Positions 45,577 to 54,440 of a stretch of DNA of 64,000 bases are shown here, piece after piece. How positions within the stretch are numbered: position 1 is the first letter of the stretch; each line of letters begins with the position of its first letter. The notes below the pieces were generated by a model. It had not been told where the DNA came from. It did not search any database and saw only the letters and a program-made list of their open reading frames with translations. The position numbers and the translations under genes are program-made. Origin of the DNA: Acidobacteriota bacterium (GTDB lineage Bacteria > Acidobacteriota > Terriglobia > Acidiferrales > UBA7541); the NCBI GenBank assembly GCA_003224235.1, contig QHYU01000134.1:1-64000 (forward strand), in the 5' to 3' direction.

Positions 45577-46929
45577 TCACGTATACCGCGCGTTGCGATG
45601 TTGCGGCAGGAAGAACTCATGAAGCAGCCTGTCCACCTGCAACAGGCCTGCGCGGCTCAGTCGCAAACTGTTTTCATCAAGCGCCAGAAAGCCGCGATCC
45701 TGCAGTTTGCTCAGGGAGTCGGCAAATCGCTGTTGAATGTCGACACCGAACTTGCCTTGGAAGTAAGCCCTGTGAACATGCCCTAGCTTCATTTGAAGAA
45801 TGAGTTCCCGAATCATGCGCTCTTCCTGGGTCGGCGTCAAAGCGCGGCAGATCGGAAGCGTCCCTTGATTCAGTGTGGCGACATAGGGTCCGAAATCGCT
45901 TTCATTTTGAAAGTGGGTGCCGCCGACGTGCGAAAAGGAAGCCACACCGAGGCCGAGCATGTCCGCGCCGGTCCACAGGAGATCCCGGTAGAGGAAGCGG
46001 GTCCGCCCAGGATCCTTGACCGCTGTGTAGGCGCTGGTAACGCTGTAGCCGGCCTTTTCCAGCTCCGAGAAAGCGTAAGTGACCCACTCACGCTTGGTTC
46101 TCCAGTCGGCCACCGGCGCGACGGTCTTTTCGTTCGCCGTCATTTCCTTGAAGATGGTGGTGTTGTAAGGAATTTCCATCTGGTAGATGGTGACGCTGTC
46201 GGGAGCTAACGATATCGTCTTGCGCACGCATTCCTGCCAGTTGCAGGTGGTCTCCCCCATCATCCCCGCGATTAGGTCGATATTGATTTGAGGGAATCCG
46301 ATGGAGCGGGCGAAATCATACGAGCGCTCGACGTCCTTCGCGCCGTGAGCGCGCCCGTTGATTTCGAGGATATGGTCATCGAAGTTCTCGATACCCAAAC
46401 TGAGGCGAGTGACGCCCAGCTCTTGGATTACCCTGAGCTTGCCTTCGGTTAGGGTTCCGGGCTCGCACTCGAAAGTGATCTCCTCGGCCTCATCCCAAGG
46501 CAGCAGCCTCTTCATGGCATCCACGAGCCGGCTAAGCTGGTGGGAAGAGATGAAGGAAGGGGTTCCGCCTCCAAAATAAACAAATTTCGGCTTCCTGCCG
46601 CCAATGAAGGGTTTTTGAGAGTAAAGCGTCAGCTCCTGGATGGTGGCGTCGAGGTAACGGCCAATCTGGCTCGCATCTTTGTCCGTATAGACCTTGAAGT
46701 AGCAGAAATGGCACCGCTTCCGGCAAAAAGGAATGTGGAGGTAAATTCCCAACGCGGTTGCTGGAACCGGCGGGCGCTCCAAGGCGGCATGGGCTTCACT
46801 CACGTGATCCCGAGTCCAGAAAGAGTACGGAGGATAGTTCGATATGAAATAGTTGCCGACCGTGGTCTCTTCCTCCAGACGCACGTCCTTCGGACCTGAT
46901 CCCGCCGACCCTAGAATGGGGAGTTCCAT
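45577..46929 (-). CDS. HemN/HemW-like radical SAM protein
   Basis: 450 residues. The cluster motif is PFCRKRCHFCYF (C-x3-C-x2-C), followed by FGGGTPSF, SLGIENFDDHILEINGRAH and GETTCNWQECV, all typical of the oxygen-independent coproporphyrinogen oxidase family, plus a C-terminal HemN-like domain (about 350-440). No other haem gene is present nearby. Linked to a flavoenzyme and an acyl thioesterase, it may belong to the non-haem HemN-like group that alters lipids or natural products (methylation, cyclopropanation) rather than making haem; this is inferred from context. Confidence 0.88.
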   Translation of the reverse strand: MELPILGSAGSGPKDVRLEEETTVGNYFISNYPPYSFWTRDHVSEAHAALERPPVPATALGIYLHIPFCRKRCHFCYFKVYTDKDASQIGRYLDATIQELTLYSQKPFIGGRKPKFVYFGGGTPSFISSHQLSRLVDAMKRLLPWDEAEEITFECEPGTLTEGKLRVIQELGVTRLSLGIENFDDHILEINGRAHGAKDVERSYDFARSIGFPQINIDLIAGMMGETTCNWQECVRKTISLAPDSVTIYQMEIPYNTTIFKEMTANEKTVAPVADWRTKREWVTYAFSELEKAGYSVTSAYTAVKDPGRTRFLYRDLLWTGADMLGLGVASFSHVGGTHFQNESDFGPYVATLNQGTLPICRALTPTQEERMIRELILQMKLGHVHRAYFQGKFGVDIQQRFADSLSKLQDRGFLALDENSLRLSRAGLLQVDRLLHEFFLPQHRNARYT

Positions 46930-47061
46930 GGGGGTTCCCTAACGACCACAAGTATATCAAACCACGTGTTTCGAACGGTCTCCGCTCGGTTTCGAGCGTT
47001 TAGAGCCGGGTCCTGTCCACGCTAACACAAGACGCACAGCGCGGGGAATCGTTGCAGGGAT

Positions 47062-48186
47062 TCAATACGACCATTCGTAAATCTCCACGGCTCCGGCGGC
47101 GTCGAATGGTCTCGGATTGAACTGTCCGGTCCACTGGGCGGCGGCTTCCTCGGCCAAAGCGGGCAGGGCCTCTCTCGAAACTCCATGCTCCCGCAGCCGG
47201 ACGGACAGGTCCGCCACTTCCGCCATCCGCGCCAGCCGGTCTCCAACATCGCCCTCATCGAGTTCGCGGTACAGTTGGCCTGCCGCCGGGTGGTTCCATC
47301 GCACCACGTGCGGCAGCAGTGCGGCAATGGCCAAGCCATGAGTGATGCCGTAGTGCGACGTGAGCGGATTGGCGCAGGCGTGCGTCGCGCCGAGCATCGA
47401 ATGCTCGATGGCGATGCCGGCCAGATGCGCGCCGAGCTGCATCGCGCCGCGCGCCTCGAGATCATCCGGATCGCACAGCACCCGCTCATAATTCGCTGCC
47501 AAGAGCCGCCAGGCCTCGCGGGCGAAGCACTGGGACGCGGCGTTGCGCCGCGTGGTCACGTAGCTTTCCACGGCGTGCGAAATCGCGTCGTAGCCGGTGA
47601 CCGCGGTCACCTGGCGCGCCTGCGACCGCGTCAGCAGCGGATCGAGAATGGCCACGCAAAACGCCGCCTTGGGATCGCCGCAGGCCATTTTCACGTGCGT
47701 CCCAGCATCGGAAATCAACGCGTAGCATTGCGCCTCGCTGCCAGTGCCGGCCGTGGTCGGAACTGCGATCATCGGCAGCATCGGTCGCGTGGCCTTGCCG
47801 TAGCCCCAGTAATCGCGCATGCTGCCACCGTTGGTGAGTACGAAGTTGATCCCTTTGGCGCAGTCGAGCGAGCTGCCGCCCCCGAGCCCGATGATCGAGT
47901 CCACGCGGCAAGCGGCCGCGAACACTCGCCCGGCCTCGACCATCACCGTGTCCGGATTTGGTTCGAAGTCGTGGAACGCGAAAGCCTCCACGCCGGCTTT
48001 GGCCAGCCGCTGGACGGCGCGCGCCACATAGCCCGCCGCCACCAAGCCGCGGTCCGCGACCACCAGCGTGCGCCTGAAGCCCAGCTCGCGGGCCAGCGCG
48101 CCCAGCTCTTCGAATCTGCCTTCGCCGAACAGGACCCGGGTGCGGATCTGGAAGTCGAATGGCCCCATGGAAACCGACCGGAACAT
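47062..48186 (-). CDS. Iron-containing alcohol dehydrogenase
   Basis: About 374 residues; ATG at 48186, 48168 or a TTG at 48195 are all possible starts. The family III fold is clear: FGEGRFEELGALARELGF, IIGLGGGSSLDCAKG, VPTTAGTGSEAQ and metal ligands in GYDAISHAVESY and GATHACANPL through HYGITHGLAI. It would interconvert an alcohol and aldehyde with NAD(P). It could complete an acid-aldehyde-alcohol route with the LuxC-like enzyme or serve the microcompartment pathway, but it is linked to neither. Followed by two propeller genes on the same strand. Confidence 0.9.
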   Translation of the reverse strand: MFRSVSMGPFDFQIRTRVLFGEGRFEELGALARELGFRRTLVVADRGLVAAGYVARAVQRLAKAGVEAFAFHDFEPNPDTVMVEAGRVFAAACRVDSIIGLGGGSSLDCAKGINFVLTNGGSMRDYWGYGKATRPMLPMIAVPTTAGTGSEAQCYALISDAGTHVKMACGDPKAAFCVAILDPLLTRSQARQVTAVTGYDAISHAVESYVTTRRNAASQCFAREAWRLLAANYERVLCDPDDLEARGAMQLGAHLAGIAIEHSMLGATHACANPLTSHYGITHGLAIAALLPHVVRWNHPAAGQLYRELDEGDVGDRLARMAEVADLSVRLREHGVSREALPALAEEAAAQWTGQFNPRPFDAAGAVEIYEWSY

Positions 48187-48279
48187 CTCACGCAAAGGCG
48201 TCCAGAGCGCAGCAAAATCAAGGAAGCCTGAGGCACTTGGCGCGTTGGCGTGAGGCTGGATTTTTCGATCGCCCGTGTT

Positions 48280-49662
48280 CTACTTGGTCTGCGACAGTGC
48301 CCAGAGCTGATTGCGGTTCATGATGAACAGTGCGCCGTCAGCGGGCACCGCCGTCGCGTAGACCGAACTGCCCATGTTCATCTTGTCGATCAACTTCTTC
48401 TCCTTGCTCGCCTCCAGCACTACCACGTCGCCGTCCTCATCGCCCAGGTAGACCTTCCCGCTGATCACCATCGGCGAGCCCCAGACGGCCGAAAGCAGGT
48501 CATGTGTCCAGTACGGCTTGCCGGTGTTCACGTCCAGGCAGTGCAGGAAGCCGCTGAAGTCGGCATAGAACAGAAGCCCGTTGTAGATGGCGCCGGTTGA
48601 AATCGAGCGACGGATTTTGTCGTAACGCCAGAGGCGGCCGAGGTCGGTGATGTCGCCGCGCTTGGTCGCGTCGATCGCGTAGAGGTGCCCGACTCCCTCA
48701 CCGTGCTCCGGGTCCTGCCCGTTGGCAATGAACACCTTGTTCTCCCAGATCACCGGCGTGGAGATAACCTCATTGCGCGTCTTCGGCCAAACCGAATCCT
48801 TGGGATTGAGGTCGAACTCCCAGAGCTTCTTGCCGGTCAGCACCTCATAGCCGCGCACCCAGCCGTCCCCCTCGCCCATCACCACCTGCACCACGTCCCC
48901 GACCTTGCCGATCGAGGGCGAAGACCACTGCCCGTGCAGGATCCGCTCACCCACATTGTTCACCTCCCAGACCAGCTTGCCAGTCTTCTTGTTCACCGCA
49001 ACCATGGACGGCGCCCGCGGCGAGGGAATGTGCACGTGGCTCTCATCCTGGCCGTTGGAGGTGCTGACAAAGATCAGGTCGCCGTAAGAAACCGGAGACG
49101 AGTTCGACATGTTGTGCGGCGACGAGCCAACCTGCTCGATCATGTCAAACTTCCAGATGACCTTCGCGTTGCCGTTGCCGTCGCCGTGGGTGTCCAGGCA
49201 GATGAGCTCGCAACGGTTCGACACGTAGTAGAGACGGTCCCCTTCGACCAGCGGCGAGGAGCAGACGCCCTGGAACGGCCAGTCGTTGGCGCGGCCTGCC
49301 GGCAGCTTCTCGTTGGTGTGCTGCCAGAGGAATTTTCCGTCCGATTCGCGGAAGCACATCAACACGCCGCGGTCGCCACCCTCCTTGGGGTTCCGCACCA
49401 GCTCGTTGTTGGTGCCGACGTAGACTTGCCCGCCCGACACCACCGGATTGCCGTAGCTCTGCGAGCCGAGCTGTGCCACCCACTTCACGTTCTTCCTCGT
49501 CTTGATATCCCAAGAGGTGGGGATGCCTTTCATCAGCGAGATCATGTTGCGATCGGGCGTGCCACCCCACATCGGCCAGTCGCCCGTGCCGGGATCGGAG
49601 GCGAACAATAGCCAGAAAGAAATAAACAGACAAACCGTGGAGAGCAAGATAATGCGTTTCAT
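48280..49662 (-). CDS. Secreted PQQ-like beta-propeller protein
   Basis: 460 residues: signal peptide (about 1-24, LLSTVCLFISFWLLFA), entry motif DWPMWGGTPDRNMISLMKGI, then blades including SYGNPVVSGGQVYVGTNNEL and GMGEGDGWVRGYEVLTGKKL-type turns. Several His-rich surface loops (QDESHVHIPSPRAPS) are distinctive. ATG overlaps the upstream gene's stop (ATGA), so the two propellers are translated together. Confidence 0.87.
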   Translation of the reverse strand: MKRIILLSTVCLFISFWLLFASDPGTGDWPMWGGTPDRNMISLMKGIPTSWDIKTRKNVKWVAQLGSQSYGNPVVSGGQVYVGTNNELVRNPKEGGDRGVLMCFRESDGKFLWQHTNEKLPAGRANDWPFQGVCSSPLVEGDRLYYVSNRCELICLDTHGDGNGNAKVIWKFDMIEQVGSSPHNMSNSSPVSYGDLIFVSTSNGQDESHVHIPSPRAPSMVAVNKKTGKLVWEVNNVGERILHGQWSSPSIGKVGDVVQVVMGEGDGWVRGYEVLTGKKLWEFDLNPKDSVWPKTRNEVISTPVIWENKVFIANGQDPEHGEGVGHLYAIDATKRGDITDLGRLWRYDKIRRSISTGAIYNGLLFYADFSGFLHCLDVNTGKPYWTHDLLSAVWGSPMVISGKVYLGDEDGDVVVLEASKEKKLIDKMNMGSSVYATAVPADGALFIMNRNQLWALSQTK

Positions 49663-51872
49663 TGATTCGGCGTCACCTTAAGGTTGGCGAAATAAACTCC
49701 AAACTGGGCATCGGCGAAGAGACCGGGACTGCCCTGTTGGTTCGGAATCGGGTCGACACGGTCGATGAGCCAGCCCTCCGGCTCGGGCTCGCCGGCCAGC
49801 CAGGCTTTGCCACGAATGCGTTTCTTGCCGTTGGAGGTGTTTTCCACGCGCAGCTTGAGGCGATACCACGTGTTAGGTTTCCAGGCGAACGGCGCGGAGA
49901 CGGCCCGCGCGGTCTCCGGCTGCCAGGAATTCATCTCCAGCCGCTGGTTGTTTCCGAACGCCACCAGCGTGTAGCGCTGCGCGATGATGCCGGCGTCGCC
50001 CAGTTGGCGCCGCTTTTCGTTGATGCGGATGTCGGCCTCCACCGTGTAATTCGACCAGTCCGACGGCCCCATAAAGACACGCATGCGCTTGAACAGCGTT
50101 TCGTTCGGGAGCTTCTCGAGCACCTTCCGGCCGTCCAACTCGCTCACCTGGAAACGGCCGGCCGTGGCGCTCACCCAGTGCGGCGGCACGCTCCCGACCG
50201 GGTAGGCGTCGAACGTCTCGTTCCAAGGCAGCGGTGGGATGACGCGCGCGCGGGCCTCTCCGGTGAGGCCTCCCACGGTAGCCTTGATCAACCCGGCCTG
50301 GCTCACTTTGTCCGGCGCCACCGCGAGCTTGCCATCGGCCACCATCCCCCTCAGGCCCTCGAGCGACCACGCCGCCGACTTCTCTTCGCGCAGGAAGCGA
50401 CCTGCAGCGTCGTAGAGTCGCGCGTGCAACTGTACGGTGTCGCCGGGCTTGAGCACCATCTCGGTCGGTGCCACCTGCACCCAGGCAGGCGCACCCTGGC
50501 CGGGCTCGATCGCCTGCGTCACCGGTTGCCAGGGCTTCGCCGAAGTCCTCCTCGGGCCGATGGCGTACAACGAGTCGCTCGAAACGAAGTAAACCCGACC
50601 GCGCGCCACCGCCGCCGAAGCAACCACCGGCTCGGGGATTTTTTGAGACGCCAGACCTTGGTCGCTGAGCGGCAACTCGACCTCGTTCAATACCTCGCAA
50701 TGGTCGGCGTGGGGCCGCAGGATGTAGAACTTGCCGCTCTCGCTGCCGATGTAGATCTTACCATCGCCAAACACCACCGACCCTTTCTGGATTGTACCTA
50801 GGTTCAGCTTCCAGAGCTGGCGGCCCGTCTCCAGGTCGAAGGCGAAGAGATTGGAGCTATTATCGGCCTGATAGATGCGGTCCGCGTCGATCACGGGAGA
50901 GGAGAACCCGCCCATAAACCCCTTCACGGCCCACTTGATGCTTTCCTTGCCGAGCTTCCCCTTGCCGCTGGCGTCGACGGCGGCGATCATGCCCATTTCG
51001 TTGGTATCCAGGTTCTCTTCACTGTGAGACAAGATCGCATACTTGCCACTCACGACAATGCCGGTGTTGAGGCCGCGCTTGGCGATCACGAGGTTCCACA
51101 CCGGCTCGCCGGTTTGCGGTTTCAAAGCCAGCGCGGCGCCGTCGGCTCCGCCGGTGACCAGCAGCCGCATGCCATTGACCGCGACGATGTTCATCGGGGC
51201 GTAGCTGGTGTCGTAGGGACGCCCGCCTGGCGTGCTGATCCACACGATGTCGCCAGTTCGTTTGTCCAGCGCGATGAAGCGCTGCGCGCGATTCGCCTGG
51301 GTGCCCCAAGTCGCGGTGGGCGTGCTGACGATGACGAGATTGCCGTCCACAATCGGCGAGACTGTGCGGCCACCGTGCGTGGTGAACGGGGAGAACTCTT
51401 CCGTGATGGAACGCTCCCACAATTTCTTGCCGTCTTTGGTGAGCGCCGTCAGCAGGTTGTTGACGCCGAACACATAAACGTTTCCGGTTTCGGGATCGGC
51501 CACCGGCGAGGCCCAGCCCACGCGATGCGCCGGCACGTCGCTCTGAAACACATTGAACCTATACTCCCAGAGGAGCTTGCCGGTGTCGGTATTGAGGCAC
51601 AGGATCCTCTCCTGCTCGGTTTCGCCTTTTCCGGCTGTGTTTTGCAAGTAGAGGTGATCGCCGAGCACGACCGGAGTGGAGCGCCCCCCGTAGGGCGCTT
51701 TCCAGGCCAGATTCTGCCCGCCCAGCGACCACTTTTCGGGCAGACCCTTCTCCCTGGAGACCCCATCGCGATCGGGTCCGCGCCAGTCCGGCCAGTCGCC
51801 GGCTGAGCCGATCTGTTGCGCGAGCGTTAGGCAAGCAAGACAGAAGAAGAGATTTGAGGACCGTCGTAGCAT
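49659..51872 (-). CDS. PQQ-like propeller fused to Ig-like and ConA-like domains
   Basis: About 737 residues from ATG 51872 (MLRRSSNLFFCLACLTLAQQ); the frame extends to 51890. Signal peptide, then entry motif DWPDWRGPDRDGVSREKGLP and a full propeller to about residue 450. A short bacterial Ig-like segment (about 465-545, VQVAPTEMVLKPGDTVQL) and a C-terminal jelly-roll (about 555-735) with NYTVEADIRINEKR and KPNTWYRLKLRVEN, as in ConA-like/DUF1080 carbohydrate-binding folds, follow. The added modules make it the most elaborate paralogue and suggest binding of glycans outside the cell. Overlaps the next gene by four bases. Confidence 0.87.
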   Translation of the reverse strand: MLRRSSNLFFCLACLTLAQQIGSAGDWPDWRGPDRDGVSREKGLPEKWSLGGQNLAWKAPYGGRSTPVVLGDHLYLQNTAGKGETEQERILCLNTDTGKLLWEYRFNVFQSDVPAHRVGWASPVADPETGNVYVFGVNNLLTALTKDGKKLWERSITEEFSPFTTHGGRTVSPIVDGNLVIVSTPTATWGTQANRAQRFIALDKRTGDIVWISTPGGRPYDTSYAPMNIVAVNGMRLLVTGGADGAALALKPQTGEPVWNLVIAKRGLNTGIVVSGKYAILSHSEENLDTNEMGMIAAVDASGKGKLGKESIKWAVKGFMGGFSSPVIDADRIYQADNSSNLFAFDLETGRQLWKLNLGTIQKGSVVFGDGKIYIGSESGKFYILRPHADHCEVLNEVELPLSDQGLASQKIPEPVVASAAVARGRVYFVSSDSLYAIGPRRTSAKPWQPVTQAIEPGQGAPAWVQVAPTEMVLKPGDTVQLHARLYDAAGRFLREEKSAAWSLEGLRGMVADGKLAVAPDKVSQAGLIKATVGGLTGEARARVIPPLPWNETFDAYPVGSVPPHWVSATAGRFQVSELDGRKVLEKLPNETLFKRMRVFMGPSDWSNYTVEADIRINEKRRQLGDAGIIAQRYTLVAFGNNQRLEMNSWQPETARAVSAPFAWKPNTWYRLKLRVENTSNGKKRIRGKAWLAGEPEPEGWLIDRVDPIPNQQGSPGLFADAQFGVYFANLKVTPNQ

Positions 51873-51923
51873 AAGGCGGATCGACCCCACGATATCGTCA
51901 GCGGTCGCCGCCAGTCAAGGAGT

Positions 51924-52102
51924 GGCGACCATCAACGCACGCCGAGGCCCGCTGGAGAGGCGACGGCTGGCCACCGCCCAGGCGACGAAGGCGAGGCTTA
52001 GGAGCGGGATGACGTAGATGACGAACATCATCCCCATCATCCCCGTCGCAATGGACTCGTGGATGATGCGCGGTGTCGCGAACAGCGCGACTCCCATCAA
52101 GA
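51924..52102 (-). pseudogene. Fragment of membrane-anchored propeller gene
   Basis: 179 bases matching 27653-27831 without gaps and with about eight mismatches. On the - strand it still reads GVALFATPRIIHESIATGMM and VASRRLSSGPRRA, but it has no propeller and no start in context. It lies just upstream of the propeller gene that starts at 51872, so an ancestor of that gene may once have carried the membrane anchor, or the piece was copied here. Confidence 0.85.
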
Positions 52103-52217
52103 TGCTCAGTGGATCTGGACTCAGCCAAGGTGCGGGCTAAGCGACTGTAAGATAATTCGGTTAGGGGGAAAGGGAGAGCGATTGAAATTAGCTCATAGCT
52201 ATACACAATTCCGCCCG

Positions 52218-52246
52218 TTGACGCCTCCAGCGGGCTCTGCTAGGAT
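52218..52246 (+). promoter_or_regulatory. Promoter giving a possibly leaderless TPR mRNA
   Basis: TTGACG (52218-52223), 17-base spacer, TAGGAT (52241-52246). Transcription would start close to 52253, right at the ATG at 52254, leaving no room for a ribosome site; none is seen. Confidence 0.45.
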
Positions 52247-52253
52247 GGCGCGG

Positions 52254-52889
52254 ATGACACGCAGCAGCAAGGCCCACAAACGACGCAACGGGCGGGGTGC
52301 GCGAACCCCTGCGTCTCCGTCTAATCCATTGAAGAAAAAGACGATAGAGACTAGCGGCGCCTCCCAAAAGGCAACCGCCGAAATTGTAGATCCGCGCGTC
52401 CAACAACAGCTCAAACAGTATGAGGAAGCGCTCCTGTATTTCCAGCAGCAAAAGTTCCATAAGGCCAAGCAAATACTGGAAAAGGTGATTGCTGGGCCTA
52501 GCAAAGAGCTGGGGGACCGCGCTCAGGTGCATCAGCGTATCATCGAGCAGCGGATTTCGCGTCTCCCCGCACCGACTCCTCGCACTCCCGAGGAGCATTA
52601 CCAATGCGGAGTGGCCATGATGAACTTGGGCCGCTGGGATGAGGCTCGCGAACACCTGCTCCGCGCACGCAAACTGGCCCCCAAGGCCGACTACGTCTTC
52701 TACGCCATGGCTGCGCTGGACTGCCTTACAGGGGAAGCCGAAGCGGCGATGGAAAACCTGAAAATGGCTATCGAGCTGCGGCCTGAAAATCGCTACCACG
52801 CCCGCAACGACGAGGACTTCGCGTTTCTCCAGGAAGATCCGCGCTTCACCGAGCTGCTTTACCCCGAGCGAGAGGGATCTGGCAGCTAG
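52254..52889 (+). CDS. TPR-repeat protein with basic N-terminus
   Basis: 211 residues from ATG 52254 (ATG 52245 is an alternative; the frame opens at 52059). The first 40 residues are Lys/Arg/Ser-rich and disordered (SSKAHKRRNGRGARTPAS). Two or three TPR-like helix pairs follow (YEEALLYFQQQKFHKAKQIL, GVAMMNLGRWDEAREHLL, YAMAALDCLTGEAEAAMENL). The basic tail could bind nucleic acid. Conserved small TPR proteins like this occur in Acidobacteriota; function unknown. Confidence 0.8.
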   Translation: MTRSSKAHKRRNGRGARTPASPSNPLKKKTIETSGASQKATAEIVDPRVQQQLKQYEEALLYFQQQKFHKAKQILEKVIAGPSKELGDRAQVHQRIIEQRISRLPAPTPRTPEEHYQCGVAMMNLGRWDEAREHLLRARKLAPKADYVFYAMAALDCLTGEAEAAMENLKMAIELRPENRYHARNDEDFAFLQEDPRFTELLYPEREGSGS

Positions 52890-53110
52890 CTTGCGGCTCC
52901 AACCACACGGGGCATTGTCCGAACCGCCGCACACGGGGCAATTGTTCGCTCGCTTGCTTGCAACCGCGACACTTCGACATCGTATCTCCTCAGCAGAACC
53001 AAGCCCGTCTTCGGTAAGCCTTGTCCGCGTGCTATTCGCTGCAACGAGACTCGACGTCGCCGGCCGGCACGTGTACCGTTTCGATGAGATTCAAACTCTG
53101 GCGGCGGGTC

Positions 53111-54214
53111 ATGCGCCCTGAGGCCGGTGTAGTCTTAAATAGAATGCCGGACGTCCGACGCAGAACACCGGCTCGATCCATCGGGCCGAAATTGAGATCC
53201 GACGCCGCTCTGGCTGCGCAAGCTGTCCGGGTCGTCGCGCTCGGCGGGGGTACTGGTCTGTCCACTCTCCTCAGTGGGCTCAAGGAGCACGTGGCGCGCC
53301 GGAGGCAAGAAGCGGGTCGCCGGCCGATCGCCGATCTGGCAGCGGTGGTCACCGTCACCGATGACGGAGGCAGTTCCGGCCGCCTGCGCCGCGAATACCG
53401 CATCCTTCCTCCCGGCGATATTCGCAACTGCTTGGTGGCGCTCTCGGAAGATGAAGCGCTGCTCGGGCGCCTGTTCCAATACCGCTTCCATGCCGGACGC
53501 GGCCTGCGCGGCCACAGCTTCGGCAACTTGTTCCTGACGGCCCTGAGCCACGTCACCGGGGATTTCACGCGAGCGGTGCAGTTGAGCAGCGAGGTACTTT
53601 CGATTCGCGGTCGAATCTTTCCCTCCACGGCGCAGAACGTCACGCTGGAGGCAGTTATGGAAGATGGAAGCGTAGTGGCCGGCGAAACACGTATTACGCG
53701 GAGCAGCAAGCGCATCCACCGCGTGCGCCTGGTGCCCCGGCGTGTGCGCCCGCTTCCGGAAGTCCTGGAGGCCATTGCCGAGGCGGATTTGATCCTTGTG
53801 GGGCCGGGTTCGCTCTACACCAGCATCATTCCCAATCTGCTCATCTCCGGAGTGGCCGAAGCCATCGAGCAATCGAGGGCGACGTGCGTCTACATCTCCA
53901 ACCTGATGACCCAACCGGGCGAGACCCAGGGTTACTCGGTGACCGACCACGTGCGGGCCATCTACCAGCACACGCGGCGACCCTTGTTCGACTGGGCAGT
54001 GATAAACGATCGGCCGGTCTCGCCGGCTGTGCTGCGTCGCTATCGCTGCGAGGGCGCGGAATTGCTCCGAGCTGATGTGGGCGAGCTGCAGCGCATGGGC
54101 CTGCGCTGCGTGTTCGACAACCTGCTCGAGGAGCACGGCGTAGTGCGGCATAATCGCAAGCGCCTTACTCGCCTATTACTGGAGGAATTCGTCGAGCGCC
54201 AGCCGGCCCGTTGA
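53111..54214 (+). CDS. YvcK-like gluconeogenesis factor (UDP-sugar-binding)
   Basis: 367 residues from ATG 53111; 53084 and 53144 are also possible, none with a strong SD. The CofD/YvcK core starts VRVVALGGGTGLSTLLSGLK and has TVTDDGGSSGRLRREY, LPPGDIRNCLVALS, GHSFGNLFLTALS, VGPGSLYTSIIPNLLI and YISNLMTQPGETQGYSV. In Bacillus and mycobacteria YvcK/CuvA binds UDP-GlcNAc and adjusts growth on gluconeogenic carbon and cell-wall precursor flow. The N-terminal 35 residues are an unconserved basic extension. Confidence 0.9.
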   Translation: MRPEAGVVLNRMPDVRRRTPARSIGPKLRSDAALAAQAVRVVALGGGTGLSTLLSGLKEHVARRRQEAGRRPIADLAAVVTVTDDGGSSGRLRREYRILPPGDIRNCLVALSEDEALLGRLFQYRFHAGRGLRGHSFGNLFLTALSHVTGDFTRAVQLSSEVLSIRGRIFPSTAQNVTLEAVMEDGSVVAGETRITRSSKRIHRVRLVPRRVRPLPEVLEAIAEADLILVGPGSLYTSIIPNLLISGVAEAIEQSRATCVYISNLMTQPGETQGYSVTDHVRAIYQHTRRPLFDWAVINDRPVSPAVLRRYRCEGAELLRADVGELQRMGLRCVFDNLLEEHGVVRHNRKRLTRLLLEEFVERQPAR

Positions 54215-54440
54215 CCGGCTCCGGTCGCTATTCATTGCTCGATGACGCTTCCTGGTTCTCTCCTCGGAACTCTCGACTCTCAAATTCTGGGGCAGCGACT
54301 CGTCGTTGCCTTGCGTGTCGAAGCGGAGGTTCGTATACTGACCCCCGCCCGCCAGAGCGCTGCACCGGCGCCCGGCTGGCCCCGGTGAGAGGAGTTCTCC
54401 CCGCCTCGCCTCAACGGGCACCGACCAAGGAGAAACTGCA

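Noticed and set aside
18806-51872. Annotating the propellers as PQQ-dependent alcohol dehydrogenases
   Set aside because: No CxxCH haem site, no vicinal Cys pair and lengths of 360-460 residues for most; they fit the BamB-like PQQ-repeat fold better.
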